Numbered from the stretch's first letter, positions 9,501 to 17,159 are shown. The stretch: DNA of 64,000 nt from Streptomyces rubiginosohelvolus (GCF_014649875.1 NZ_BMTW01000017.1:62001-126000), one strand, 5' to 3'. Translations and numbers: made by a program. The notes: generated by a model not told the origin, from the sequence alone.

Positions 9501-10074
9501 GCTGCTGCGCCTGGCCGAGGACCCCGACGCCTTCGCCCAGGAGCTGGCCCGCCCCATGCCCCGGCCTCCGCAGCCCGCCGCCCGCCGGGGCACCCGGTTC
9601 CACGCCTGGGTCGAATCCCGGTACGAGGAGCTGCCGCTGCCCATGCTCGGCCCCGACGAGCTGCCCGGCGGAGACGAGAGCGACGCCGAGATCGCCGACG
9701 AGCGGGATCTCGCCGAGCTGAAGGAGGCGTTCGAGCGCACGGCGTACGCCCGGCGCACCCCGTACCGGGTGGAGACCCCCTTCCAGATCACCCTGGCGGG
9801 CCGGGTGATCCGGGGCCGGATCGACGCCGTCTACCGCACGGGCGACACCTACGAGATCGTCGACTGGAAGACCACCCGCCACCGCACCGCCGACCCCCTT
9901 CAGCTCGCCGTCTACCGGCTGGCCTGGGCCGAGCTGCACGATCTGCCGCTCGACGCGGTCACCGCCACCTTCCTCTACGTACGCACCGGCGAGACCGTCC
10001 ATCCGCAGGGGCTGCCCGGCCGGGCGGAGCTGGAGCGGATCCTGCTGGACGAGCCGGACCCCGATGGCGGATAG
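6520..10074 (+). CDS. adnB: UvrD-like helicase-nuclease, AdnB-like subunit
   Basis: 1184 residues from GTG 6520; earlier in-frame sequence overlaps adnA. Helicase motifs: AGAGSGKTTV (about residue 39), LLDEYQDTS (about 270), VGDPCQAIYGWRG, TAHKSKGLEWDVV and LGYVTFTRPRSLLL. The C-terminal RecB-like nuclease has EIVDWKTTR (about residue 1114). An acidic Pro/Glu-rich linker (about residues 850-955) separates motor and nuclease and probably acts as a flexible tether. With AdnA it would form a heterodimeric dual-motor complex that unwinds and degrades DNA ends. A dipeptidase gene begins 10 nt downstream, so they probably share a transcript. Confidence 0.9.
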   Translation: MSPRITDPEQLKELLGIPFTPEQTACIIAPPAPQVIVAGAGSGKTTVMAARVVWLVGTGQVAPEQVLGLTFTNKAAGELAERVRKALIAAGVTDPDVIDPDNPPGEPTISTYHAFAGRLLTEHGLRIGLEPSTRLLADATRYQLAAKVLREAPGPYPALTRSFSTLVSDLLALDGELSEHLVRPGTLESYETELLRDLASAKLSNADLRKIPEAAEARRSLLGLTERYRAAKRSRDLLDFGDQIALSAELALTRPEVGRILREEFRVVLLDEYQDTSVAQRLLLSALFGSGTQSGAADHAPPTGHAVTAVGDPCQAIYGWRGASVANLDDFPEHFPHADGTPATRYSLSENRRSGGRLLQLANGLAEPLRAMHEGVEALRPAPGAERDGVVRCALLRTHTEEIDWLADSLAHLVRTGTPPGEIAVLCRTAGDFPEIQAALVARDIPVEVVGLAGLLHLPEVADLVAVCEVLQDPGANASLVRLLTGPRWRIGPRDLALLGRRARLLVHRAGHADDADADQRLAAAVEGTDPAEVISLADALDTFLVAGDAADDGLPFSAEARVRFARLARELRDLRRSLADPLMDVLHRVLATTGLEVELSASPQALAARRRETLANFLDTAARFASLDGEASLLAFLGFLRTAAQYEKGLDNALPGGENTVKVLTAHKSKGLEWDVVAVPGLVTGQFPSGQSRDAWTAQAKVLPHALRGDAATLPALDSFDAKGIKAFKEEMKEHQHTEELRLGYVTFTRPRSLLLGSGHWWGPSQKRTRGPSAFLEALYEHCAAGHGEIEAWADEPAEDEENPALAERDADLAWPLPLDPDALARRRAARDTVLAHLERMALQGDEQAPAYAPGPGDVPAHEPWDEEPPLDEPPADEDWDWDALPTERPPGPPEAEPDPADTASAPAPHTEVAPDTASEQAAPHIPAARHPREDPAARHAPETTGPADRLTPEEARTLASWDRDLDSLAGELRRARATVREVVIPAALSATQLLRLAEDPDAFAQELARPMPRPPQPAARRGTRFHAWVESRYEELPLPMLGPDELPGGDESDAEIADERDLAELKEAFERTAYARRTPYRVETPFQITLAGRVIRGRIDAVYRTGDTYEIVDWKTTRHRTADPLQLAVYRLAWAELHDLPLDAVTATFLYVRTGETVHPQGLPGRAELERILLDEPDPDGG

Positions 10075-10084
10075 GCTCAAGAGC

Positions 10085-11482
10085 ATGAGCGAGACCCCGG
10101 ACAGCGTCGTCCGTACGTACACCGAGCAGCACCGCGCCGCCTTCCTCGACGACCTCGCCGAGTGGCTGCGCATCCCCTCCGTATCCGCGCAGCCGGAGCA
10201 CGACGGGGACGTACGGCGCAGCGCCGCGTGGCTGAGCGCCAAGCTCAAGGAGACCGGCTTCCCGGTCGCCGAGATCTGGGAGACCCCCGGCGCCCCGGCG
10301 GTCTTCGCCGAGTGGCCGAGCGATGACCCCGGCGCCCCGACCGTCCTGGTCTACGGTCACCACGACGTCCAGCCCGCCGCCCGCGAGGACGGCTGGGCGA
10401 CCGACCCGTTCGAGCCGGTGATCCGGGACGGCCGGATGTACGGGCGCGGCGCGGCCGACGACAAGGGCCAGGTCTTCTTCCACACCCTGGGCGTCCGCGC
10501 CCACCTCGCCGCGACCGGCCGCACCACCCCCGCCGTCAACCTCAAGCTGCTGATCGAGGGCGAGGAGGAGTCCGGATCGCCGAACTTCCGCGCCCTGGCC
10601 GAGCGGCACGCGGAGCGGCTCGCCGCCGACGCGGTGATCGTCTCGGACACCGGCATGTGGGACGAGGACACCCCGACCGTCTGCACCGGCATGCGCGGCC
10701 TCGCCGAGTGCGAGATCCAGCTGTACGGACCCGCCCAGGACATCCACTCCGGATCGTTCGGCGGAGCCGTCCCCAACCCGGCCACCGAGATCGCCCGGCT
10801 GGTCGCCGCCCTCCACGACGCGGACGGCAAGGTCGCGATCCCCGGCTTCTACGACGGGGTCACCGACCTCACCGACGCCGAGCGGGCCCTCTTCGCCGAG
10901 CTGCCCTTCGACGAGGCGACCTGGCTGCGCACCGCGAAGTCGGGCGCCGCGTCCGGCGAGGCCGGGTACTCCACGCTGGAGCGCGTCTGGGCCCGCCCCA
11001 CCGCCGAGGTCAACGGCATCGGCGGCGGCTACCAGGGCGCCGGAAGCAAGACGATCATCCCCTCGTCCGCCCTGGTGAAGATCAGCTTCCGGCTGGTCGA
11101 CGGCCAGGACCCCGACGACGTACAGAAGGCCGTCCGCGCCTGGGTGGAGTCCCGCATTCCGGCAGGCGTCCGGCACACCATCGCCTTCCAGCCCGCCACC
11201 CGGCCCTGTCTGACCCCGCTGGACCACCCCGCCCTGCAGGCCGTGGCCCGCGCGATGGGCCGGGCCTTCGGGAAGAAGATCCTCTTCACCCGTGAAGGAG
11301 GCTCGGGCCCGGCCGCCGACCTCAGGGACGTGCTCGGCGCCCCCGTCCTCTTCCTCGGCATCTCCGTACCCTCCGACGGCTGGCACGCCCCCGACGAGAA
11401 GGTCGAGCTGGACCTGCTGCTCAAGGGCGTGGAGACGACCGCCCACCTGTGGGGCGAACTGGCCACGGCGCTCGGCCGGTGA
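10085..11482 (+). CDS. M20-family dipeptidase
   Basis: 465 residues from ATG 10085, 10 nt after adnB. Metallopeptidase M20 motifs are intact: YGHHDVQP (first zinc His and catalytic Asp), GRGAADDKG (bridging Asp), IEGEEESGS (catalytic and zinc Glu), SDTGMWDED, the dimerisation-domain segment GGGYQGAGSKTIIP, and a late His (GWHAPDEK). It hydrolyses dipeptides or related amide-linked amino acids in the cytosol; the substrate cannot be read from sequence. It is cotranscribed by position with adnAB, an association more of chromosomal conservation than obvious function. Confidence 0.9.
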   Translation: MSETPDSVVRTYTEQHRAAFLDDLAEWLRIPSVSAQPEHDGDVRRSAAWLSAKLKETGFPVAEIWETPGAPAVFAEWPSDDPGAPTVLVYGHHDVQPAAREDGWATDPFEPVIRDGRMYGRGAADDKGQVFFHTLGVRAHLAATGRTTPAVNLKLLIEGEEESGSPNFRALAERHAERLAADAVIVSDTGMWDEDTPTVCTGMRGLAECEIQLYGPAQDIHSGSFGGAVPNPATEIARLVAALHDADGKVAIPGFYDGVTDLTDAERALFAELPFDEATWLRTAKSGAASGEAGYSTLERVWARPTAEVNGIGGGYQGAGSKTIIPSSALVKISFRLVDGQDPDDVQKAVRAWVESRIPAGVRHTIAFQPATRPCLTPLDHPALQAVARAMGRAFGKKILFTREGGSGPAADLRDVLGAPVLFLGISVPSDGWHAPDEKVELDLLLKGVETTAHLWGELATALGR

Positions 11483-11549
11483 ACCCCGGCCGATGAACCC
11501 CGCCCCACCTCCGTACACCCGATCCACCCAGGGGGAGTAGGAAGCACCT

Positions 11550-12506
11550 GTGAGCACCTTCGACAACGCTACCGCAGACCGCCCGATCGGCCTCACCGCG
11601 CCGAGCGGCATCGACCGCGCGGCACACCACCGTCTCGACGAGGCGTGGCTGGCCGTGGCGTGGAGCCACCCGACGACCCGCGTCTTCGTCGTCTCCGGCG
11701 GGCAGGTGCTGATCGACGACACCCCCGACGGGGGCACCGAGATCGTCATGACCCCGGCCTTCGAGGCCCCGGTCACCGAGACCCACCGGTACTTCCTCGG
11801 CACCGACGAGGACGGCGTCAGCTACTTCGCGCTCCAGAAGGACTCGCTGCCCGGCCGCATGGACCAGTCGGCCCGCCCGGCCGGACTCCGCGAGGCGGGC
11901 CTCCTCCTCGGCCCCCGGGACGCGGGGCTGATGGTGCACGCCGTCGCCCTGGAGAACTGGCAGCGGCTCCACCGCTTCTGCTCCCGCTGCGGCGAGCGCA
12001 CCGTCATCGCGGCGGCCGGACACATCCGCCGTTGCCAGGCGTGCGGGGCCGAGCACTACCCGCGTACCGACCCGGCGGTCATCATGCTGGTCACCGACGA
12101 CCAGGACCGGGCGCTGCTCGGCCGCCAGGTGCACTGGCCCGAGGGCCGCTTCTCCACGCTCGCCGGGTTCGTCGAGCCGGGGGAGTCGATCGAGCAGTCC
12201 GTGGCCCGTGAGGTCTACGAGGAGGCCGGGATCACGGTCGGCGAGGTCGAGTACATCGCGAGCCAGCCCTGGCCGTTCCCCTCCAGCCTGATGCTCGGCT
12301 TCATGGCGCGGGCCATCTCCTTCGACATCAACGTCGACGGCGAGGAGATCGAGGAGGCCCGCTGGTTCTCCCGCGAGGACCTCACCGCCGCCTTCGAGTC
12401 CGGCGAGATCATGCCCCCGTTCGGCATCTCCATCGCGTCCCGCCTGATCGAGCTCTGGTACGGCAAGCCGCTGCCGAAGCCGGGCACGGTGAAGCGGACC
12501 GCCTGA
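11550..12506 (+). CDS. nudC: NAD(+) diphosphatase NudC (NADH pyrophosphatase)
   Basis: 318 residues from GTG 11550, with AGGAAG upstream. A zinc ribbon (FCSRCG at about residue 144 and CQACG at about 162) precedes a Nudix box (GFVEPGESIEQSVAREVYEE, from about 206) and the NudC signature SQPWPFPSS. The enzyme splits NAD(H) to NMN(H) and AMP and can remove NAD caps from RNA. The gene is convergent with the glutaredoxin gene; a strong hairpin at 12539-12565 separates them. The same nudC-mycoredoxin-uvrD2-whiB7 order is remembered from mycobacteria. Confidence 0.93.
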   Translation: MSTFDNATADRPIGLTAPSGIDRAAHHRLDEAWLAVAWSHPTTRVFVVSGGQVLIDDTPDGGTEIVMTPAFEAPVTETHRYFLGTDEDGVSYFALQKDSLPGRMDQSARPAGLREAGLLLGPRDAGLMVHAVALENWQRLHRFCSRCGERTVIAAAGHIRRCQACGAEHYPRTDPAVIMLVTDDQDRALLGRQVHWPEGRFSTLAGFVEPGESIEQSVAREVYEEAGITVGEVEYIASQPWPFPSSLMLGFMARAISFDINVDGEEIEEARWFSREDLTAAFESGEIMPPFGISIASRLIELWYGKPLPKPGTVKRTA

Positions 12507-12538
12507 GGTCCGTCGACGTCCGCGCCCTCGGACACACG

Positions 12539-12565
12539 ACTGCCCCCGGCGGTGCCGGGGGCAGT
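12539..12565. terminator. Bidirectional hairpin between nudC and the glutaredoxin gene
   Basis: ACTGCCCCCGGC pairs perfectly with GCCGGGGGCAGT around a 3-nt loop, 12 bp, between two convergent stops. There is no T-run, as is common for streptomycete terminators. Confidence 0.75.
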
Positions 12566-12599
12566 GGTACGCGCGACAGGCAGTCGTCTATCCGCCGGA

Positions 12600-12854
12600 T
12601 CAGGCGGCGAGCGCCTGCTTCACCTGGGCGAGCGACGGGTTCGTCATGACCGACTCGGTGCCCGAGGGGGCCACGATCAGCAAGGTGGGGACCGTCTGGT
12701 TTCCGCCATTCGCCTTCTCGACGAACGCGGCCGACTCCGGGTCGTGCTCGATGTTGACCTCGTTGTACGCGATGCCCTCGCGGTCCATCTGGCTCTTCAG
12801 CCGACGGCAGTAGCCGCACCAGGTGGTGCTGTACATCGTCACAGTGCCCGCCAT
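12600..12854 (-). CDS. mrx1: Mycoredoxin-type glutaredoxin
   Basis: 84 residues from ATG 12854. Glutaredoxin fold with active site WCGYC (Cys13, Cys16), a TVPT cis-Pro motif (about residue 56) and a SLAQVKQAL C-terminal helix. Mycoredoxin-1 of actinobacteria has this size and a CGYC site and reduces mycothiol-mixed disulfides with electrons from mycothiol. A SigR-type promoter match (GGAAT, 18 nt, GTT) lies about 100 nt upstream, so induction by thiol oxidation is expected. Divergent from uvrD2 and next to nudC, as in mycobacteria. Confidence 0.9.
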   Translation of the reverse strand: MAGTVTMYSTTWCGYCRRLKSQMDREGIAYNEVNIEHDPESAAFVEKANGGNQTVPTLLIVAPSGTESVMTNPSLAQVKQALAA

Positions 12855-12950
12855 GTCGCTGGCGCTCCTTCGTCTCGTCCGTACCGCTGCGCGGCCGGCA
12901 GCGTCACCTGCGGACCGGCCACTCACCGCAGCGCTCCCGCAAGGTTAAGG

Positions 12951-12976
12951 AACGCACGGGAGGCGGCCACCATTCC
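12951..12976 (-). promoter_or_regulatory. SigR-type promoter upstream of mrx1
   Basis: On the minus strand GGGAAT is followed, exactly 18 nt after GGAAT, by GTT. This is the published SigR consensus GGAAT-N18/19-GTT. It lies about 97 nt upstream of the mrx1 start with correct orientation. SigR itself is encoded at 45547. Confidence 0.72.
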
Positions 12977-13130
12977 CGCGAGGCAGGTACGGGCCCCGCG
13001 AGCGGCCGCTTATCGCCCGTCCGGGTCCGGGTCCGGGACCGGCCCCGCACCGCCCGCCCCGGTACGACAAACAGCTCACACCTGTGGACGACGGCCGCAT
13101 CCGCCCCCGGGGACCTGGCAGCATGGCGGG

Positions 13131-15350
13131 GTGACAGCAGCAACGCACTCCACCCTCTTCCCGCAGGTACCCGAGACCCCGGACGCCGTGCTCGACGGGC
13201 TCGACCCCGAGCAGCGCGAGGTGGCGCTCGCCCTGCACGGACCGGTGTGCGTGCTGGCCGGAGCCGGTACGGGCAAGACCCGCGCGATCACCCACCGCAT
13301 CGCGTACGGGGTGCGGGCGGGCATCCTCCAGCCCGCCACGGTCCTCGCCGTCACCTTCACCAACCGGGCCGCCGGAGAGATGCGCGGCCGCCTCCGCCAG
13401 CTCGGCGCGACCGGCGTCCAGGCGCGGACCTTCCACTCCGCCGCGCTCCGGCAGCTCCAGTATTTCTGGCCGAAAGCAGTCGGTGGCGAGCTGCCCCGGC
13501 TGCTGGAGCGGAAGGTGCAGCTCGTGGCCGAGGCCGCCGCCCGCTGCGAGCTCCGGCTCGACCGCAGCGAGCTGCGGGACGTCACCAGCGAGATCGAGTG
13601 GGCCAAGGTCACCCAGACCGTCCCCGCCGACTACGCGGCGGCCGTCGCCAAGGCCCAGCGGGACGCCCCCCGGGACCCGGCGGTCCTCTCCCAGATCTAC
13701 TCCGCGTACGAACAGCTCAAGCGCGACCGCTCGGTGATCGACTTCGAGGACGTGCTGCTGCTGATGGTCGGCATCCTCCAGGACCGGGGAGACATCGCCG
13801 ACCACGTGCGCGGCCAGTACCAGCACTTCGTCGTCGACGAGTACCAGGACGTGAGCCCGCTCCAGCAGCGGCTGCTCGACCTCTGGGTCGGCGACCGGGA
13901 CAATCTGTGCGTCGTCGGCGACGCGAGCCAGACGATCTACTCCTTCACCGGGGCCACCCCCGACCACCTGCTGAACTTCCGCACCCGCCACCCCGGGGCG
14001 ACCGTCGTCAAGCTGGTCCGGGACTACCGCTCCACCCCGCAGGTCGTCCACCTCGCCAACGGCCTGCTGAGCCAGGCCCACGGCAAGGCCGCCGACCACC
14101 GCCTGGAGCTGGTCTCGCAGCGGGACAAGGGCCCCGAGCCGGTCTACACGGAGTACGGGGACGAGCCCGGCGAGGCCGAGTCCACCGCCCGGCGCATCCG
14201 CGACCTCATCGCCGCGGGCGTGCCGGCCGGAGAGATCGCCGTGCTCTACCGGGTCAACTCCCAGTCCGAGGTCTACGAGCAGGCCCTCGCGGACGCCGGG
14301 GTGCCCTACCAGCTGCGCGGCGCCGAGCGGTTCTTCGAGCGGGCCGAGGTCCGGGAGGCGGGCGTCGCCCTGCGCGGCGCGGCCCGCGCCGGGGGCAACG
14401 ACTCCCTCCTCGACGGGGCGGAGGACCTGGCCTCCCAGGTGCGGGCGGTGCTCTCCACCAAGGGCTGGACCACCCGCCCGCCCGCCGGATCGGGCTCCGT
14501 GCGCGACCGCTGGGAGTCGCTGGCCGCGCTGGTGCGCCTCGCCGAGGACTTCGAGACGGCGAAACCCGGGGCGACCCTGACCGACCTGGTCCGCGAGCTC
14601 GACGAACGGGCGGCCGCCCAGCATGCCCCGACGGTCCAGGGGGTGACCCTGGCATCGCTGCACGCTGCCAAGGGCCTCGAATGGGACGCCGTGTTCCTGG
14701 TCGGCCTGACCGAGGGCATGATGCCGATCGCCTACGCCAAGACCGATGAGCAGGTCGAGGAGGAGCGGCGCCTGCTGTACGTCGGGATCACCCGCGCCCG
14801 CGTCCACCTCTCGCTCTCCTGGGCGCTGACCCGGTCGCCGGGCGGCCGGGGAGGCCGCAAGCCGACCCGCTTCCTGAACGGGCTGCGGCCGGGCTCGACG
14901 GGGTCCGGTGCGCGGGGCGGCGTCGGCGGGGGCGGCGGGATCGACCGGGGCACCGGGCGGGCCGCGACGGCCGGGCGGACCCCGGCCGTCGAACGGAAGC
15001 CCAGGAGCCCGGTGCGCTGCCGGGTCTGCGGCCGGACGCTCACCGACGCGGGCGAGATGAAGCTGATGCGCTGCGAGGAGTGCCCCTCGGACATGGACGA
15101 GGCACTGTACGAGCGGCTCCACGACTGGCGCGCCGGCCAAGCGGCCCAGCTCGGCCAGCCCGACTACTGCGTCTTCACCGAGAAGACCCTCATGGCGATC
15201 GCCGAGGCCGTGCCGTCCACCGAGGGCGAGCTGGTCGTCATCGCCGGTGTCGGCAACCGGAAGTTGAGCCGCTTCGGCGCCGACGTTCTGGCCATCTGCG
15301 CAGGTGAGACGGTTGGTGACGGGCCCGAGGAGGGCGCCGGCACGACCTGA
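13131..15350 (+). CDS. uvrD2: ATP-dependent DNA helicase UvrD2 with zinc/tetracysteine motif and HRDC domain
   Basis: 739 residues from GTG 13131. Helicase motifs: AGAGTGKTRAI (about residue 43), FVVDEYQDVS (about 235), VGDASQTIYSFTG, LHAAKGLEWDAVF and LLYVGITRARVHL. After a Gly/Arg-rich linker come two CxxC pairs, CRVC (about 628) and CEEC (about 647), and a C-terminal HRDC domain (about 660-730). This is the architecture of mycobacterial UvrD2, a 3'-5' helicase that needs the tetracysteine region. Start chosen because the preceding frame-open sequence covers the intergenic region and would be unlike the family. Confidence 0.92.
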   Translation: MTAATHSTLFPQVPETPDAVLDGLDPEQREVALALHGPVCVLAGAGTGKTRAITHRIAYGVRAGILQPATVLAVTFTNRAAGEMRGRLRQLGATGVQARTFHSAALRQLQYFWPKAVGGELPRLLERKVQLVAEAAARCELRLDRSELRDVTSEIEWAKVTQTVPADYAAAVAKAQRDAPRDPAVLSQIYSAYEQLKRDRSVIDFEDVLLLMVGILQDRGDIADHVRGQYQHFVVDEYQDVSPLQQRLLDLWVGDRDNLCVVGDASQTIYSFTGATPDHLLNFRTRHPGATVVKLVRDYRSTPQVVHLANGLLSQAHGKAADHRLELVSQRDKGPEPVYTEYGDEPGEAESTARRIRDLIAAGVPAGEIAVLYRVNSQSEVYEQALADAGVPYQLRGAERFFERAEVREAGVALRGAARAGGNDSLLDGAEDLASQVRAVLSTKGWTTRPPAGSGSVRDRWESLAALVRLAEDFETAKPGATLTDLVRELDERAAAQHAPTVQGVTLASLHAAKGLEWDAVFLVGLTEGMMPIAYAKTDEQVEEERRLLYVGITRARVHLSLSWALTRSPGGRGGRKPTRFLNGLRPGSTGSGARGGVGGGGGIDRGTGRAATAGRTPAVERKPRSPVRCRVCGRTLTDAGEMKLMRCEECPSDMDEALYERLHDWRAGQAAQLGQPDYCVFTEKTLMAIAEAVPSTEGELVVIAGVGNRKLSRFGADVLAICAGETVGDGPEEGAGTT

Positions 15351-15365
15351 GGAAAACTCGTCCAG

Positions 15366-15403
15366 AAAATAGTTTGCGCGCGCACCAGTCGTCACCATAG
15401 GTT
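15366..15403 (+). promoter_or_regulatory. WhiB7/WblC-type autoregulated promoter of the wblC leader
   Basis: AAAAT (15366-15370) lies 3 nt upstream of a -35 TTGCGC (15374-15379); after 18 nt comes a -10 TAGGTT (15398-15403). An AT-rich element just upstream of the -35 is the known target of WhiB7 AT-hook proteins at their own promoter. Position and spacing fit autoregulation of the leader-wblC transcript. Confidence 0.7.
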
Positions 15404-15526
15404 CTTAACCACGGGAACAGCGACTTCTCTGAAGCCCTGGCTCCGTGCTGTACTTAGCTGTACTTATCCGAATACGCAGGACCGGCCCCGGCCGGTCCCA
15501 TGAGACGCCGAGAGGAGGCGATTGAA

Positions 15527-15859
15527 GTGATCAGCATCATCGAAACCCAGAAAATGACCGATCTTTCGGTCGTCTCCGCCTGCTCGCTCGGCCTCACCCG
15601 CTCCGCGGCTGCCTCGCTCCACGCCACCGGTCTGTCCGGCATTTCTGCCGCCCGTCCGCTGTCCCCGGCGAGCCTCCCCGTGACGCGGGAGCGCAATGAG
15701 CGACCGATCGAGGCACCGGCGGCAGCAGTAGTGAAGGCAGCGCAGGCTCAGGCCTATGCCTTTGCGGCAGCCGGTGCCGGAGTCAAGAAGCAGACGCAGA
15801 TGAAGCACCACACGATGTGGGCCTTCCGTGGGCCTGAACCCTGGAGTGATCCAGCCTGA
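15527..15859 (+). CDS. Leader ORF (uORF) of the wblC attenuator
   Basis: 110 codons from GTG 15527, with a strong AGAGGAGG ribosome site 8 nt upstream. The product is Ala/Ser-rich and resembles no enzyme, with a KKQTQMKHHTMW stretch near its end. The stop is 24 nt before an intrinsic terminator hairpin that precedes wblC. In mycobacteria and streptomycetes whiB7/wblC is known to have an upstream ORF whose stalled translation by antibiotics permits readthrough. Arrangement and sequence features are seen; the mechanism is transferred from family knowledge. An ATG at 15500 is in frame but worse placed for the ribosome site. Confidence 0.7.
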   Translation: MISIIETQKMTDLSVVSACSLGLTRSAAASLHATGLSGISAARPLSPASLPVTRERNERPIEAPAAAVVKAAQAQAYAFAAAGAGVKKQTQMKHHTMWAFRGPEPWSDPA

Positions 15860-15882
15860 TCCAGCATCAGGCCGGCGCCTTC

Positions 15883-15925
15883 AGGGCCGCGGAACCCCAC
15901 TCGGGATCCGCGGCCCTTTTGTTTT
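15883..15925 (+). terminator. Intrinsic terminator between uORF and wblC (attenuator)
   Basis: GGGCCGCGGA (15884-15893) pairs perfectly with TCCGCGGCCC (15907-15916), extended by A15883-T17 pairing, loop 13 nt, followed by TTTTGTTTT. It is unusually canonical for this genome and sits inside the wblC leader, which implies premature termination by default. Confidence 0.85.
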
Positions 15926-16032
15926 GTCCGAACGGACGGAACGGAACGAAGGAGCCTCGGGACAAGCAGGACCTGGTACCAGCAGCCAACCGGCCAACAG
16001 GCCGGCACGACCAGACGAGGACACCACCCACC

Positions 16033-16401
16033 GTGCACATCGAAACGCACGCCCCGTCAGTACCGCTCTCCACCCCGATCTCGCCGCCCGGCTCCACGGA
16101 GGACTCCACCTTGACCCCGCTCACCACGCTCACCGCGCTCGACGACGCCATCGAGAACCTCGGTGTGCCCGTCCCGTGCCGCTCCTACGACCCGGAGGTC
16201 TTCTTCGCCGAGTCGCCCGCCGACGTCGAGTACGCCAAGTCCCTCTGCCGCACCTGCCCGCTCGTCGAGGCCTGCCTCGCCGGCGCGAAGGACCGCCGCG
16301 AGCCGTGGGGTGTCTGGGGCGGCGAGCTCTTCGTCCAGGGTGTCGTCGTGGCCCGCAAGCGTCCGCGTGGCCGTCCGCGCAAGAACCCGGTCGCAGCGTG
16401 A
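16033..16401 (+). CDS. wblC: WhiB7-type transcriptional regulator WblC
   Basis: 122 residues from GTG 16033. Four iron-sulfur cysteines C49, C72, C75 and C81 (CxxC spacing of WhiB proteins), the GVWGG turn (93-97) and a C-terminal AT-hook KRPRGRPRKN (about 109-118) identify the WhiB7 class. WblC binds the primary sigma factor and activates antibiotic-resistance and translation-stress genes, including its own. Expression is probably gated by the upstream autoregulatory promoter, leader ORF and terminator. A start further upstream would run into the terminator, so the GTG is preferred. Confidence 0.95.
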   Translation: MHIETHAPSVPLSTPISPPGSTEDSTLTPLTTLTALDDAIENLGVPVPCRSYDPEVFFAESPADVEYAKSLCRTCPLVEACLAGAKDRREPWGVWGGELFVQGVVVARKRPRGRPRKNPVAA

Positions 16402-16493
16402 CCGCGACCTGTGGGGTCCCCGCCCCCACCCGCAGTCTGCGCCTCGGAACGATCGACCGCCCCTACACACATGACCCCCGGAATCAGGCACCG

Positions 16494-16757
16494 ATGATCA
16501 CCCCCACGAAGGAGCCCGTCGGCTCCGCCACCCCCGACGTCACCATCATCGGCGCGAACGACTCGCGTCAGAACAGGACCCGCGAAATGCAACTCATCCC
16601 AGAAGCCCTGGCGCGTGCGCATATGCACGACCGCCTGCGGGAGGCCCAGGAGGACCGCCAGTCGGCCCGCCTGCTCGCCGCCCGCCGGATGCAGCGCCGA
16701 GCGGAGCGCGCCTCGCTGCGCGCCCGCCGCGCGCTGGCCATGGCGGTCATGCACTGA
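16494..16757 (+). CDS. Small conserved basic protein, function unknown
   Basis: 87 residues if the ATG at 16494 is used; an in-frame ATG at 16587 with AGGA nearby would give a 56-residue form covering the part that looks conserved. That part is a highly charged helix rich in Arg/Ala (EALARAHMHDRLREAQEDRQ, then RRMQRRAERASLRARRALA). There is no membrane segment or cysteine. It follows wblC by 92 nt and ends before a strong terminator, so it may lie in the wblC transcript. No function is assigned. Confidence 0.6.
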   Translation: MITPTKEPVGSATPDVTIIGANDSRQNRTREMQLIPEALARAHMHDRLREAQEDRQSARLLAARRMQRRAERASLRARRALAMAVMH

Positions 16758-16815
16758 TCTGCCATGCACCGATCTGCCATGTACTGGCGGTCACGCACTG
16801 ACCTGCGTAGCCATC

Positions 16816-16863
16816 ACGCCCCGGGGGGCCGTCCGGACACGGACGGCCCCCCGGGGCGTTTGC
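16816..16863 (+). terminator. Strong hairpin terminator
   Basis: ACGCCCCGGGGGGCCGTCCG and its perfect complement form a 20-bp stem around a 4-nt loop, followed by TTTG. It ends the wblC-side transcript. Confidence 0.85.
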
Positions 16864-16900
16864 GCTGTCGGCCGTCCGGCCACGGGGATATCGTCAGGAC

Positions 16901-17122
16901 GTGGACGAGGAGACCGAGCCCCCCGAACAGACCGCGCAGACCGAGCAGCCCGCCACGGGAAGCGTCGTGTGCGCCCGGTGCGGCACCACCGCCGGAGGCG
17001 ACACCGTCCCCGTGACCTGGCTCAGCTCCGTGGAGGACGGACGCCGTCTCCACTTCTGCGAGGGCTGCGCCCGCCTTCACATCCGTGCGATCGAGAGCCG
17101 CCTCGACTCACTCTGGTGGTGA
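16901..17122 (+). CDS. Small protein with two CxxC-type pairs
   Basis: 73 residues from GTG 16901. An acidic N-terminus of about 20 residues is followed by VCARCGTT (CxxC) and, 27 residues later, FCEGCAR (CxxC), a zinc-ribbon-like pattern, ending in an amphipathic helix. It has no recognised family; a metal-binding or adaptor role is only an inference. It faces the ABC1-like gene convergently, with 37 nt between the stops. Confidence 0.65.
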   Translation: MDEETEPPEQTAQTEQPATGSVVCARCGTTAGGDTVPVTWLSSVEDGRRLHFCEGCARLHIRAIESRLDSLWW

Positions 17123-17159
17123 ACCCCGGAGCCCCCCGGCCCGCCTACACCCGGCCCGC

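Noticed and set aside
13018..13042. GGGTCC repeats upstream of uvrD2 as a regulatory array
   Set aside because: A short GC-rich run of three units without spacing or symmetry suggesting a site.
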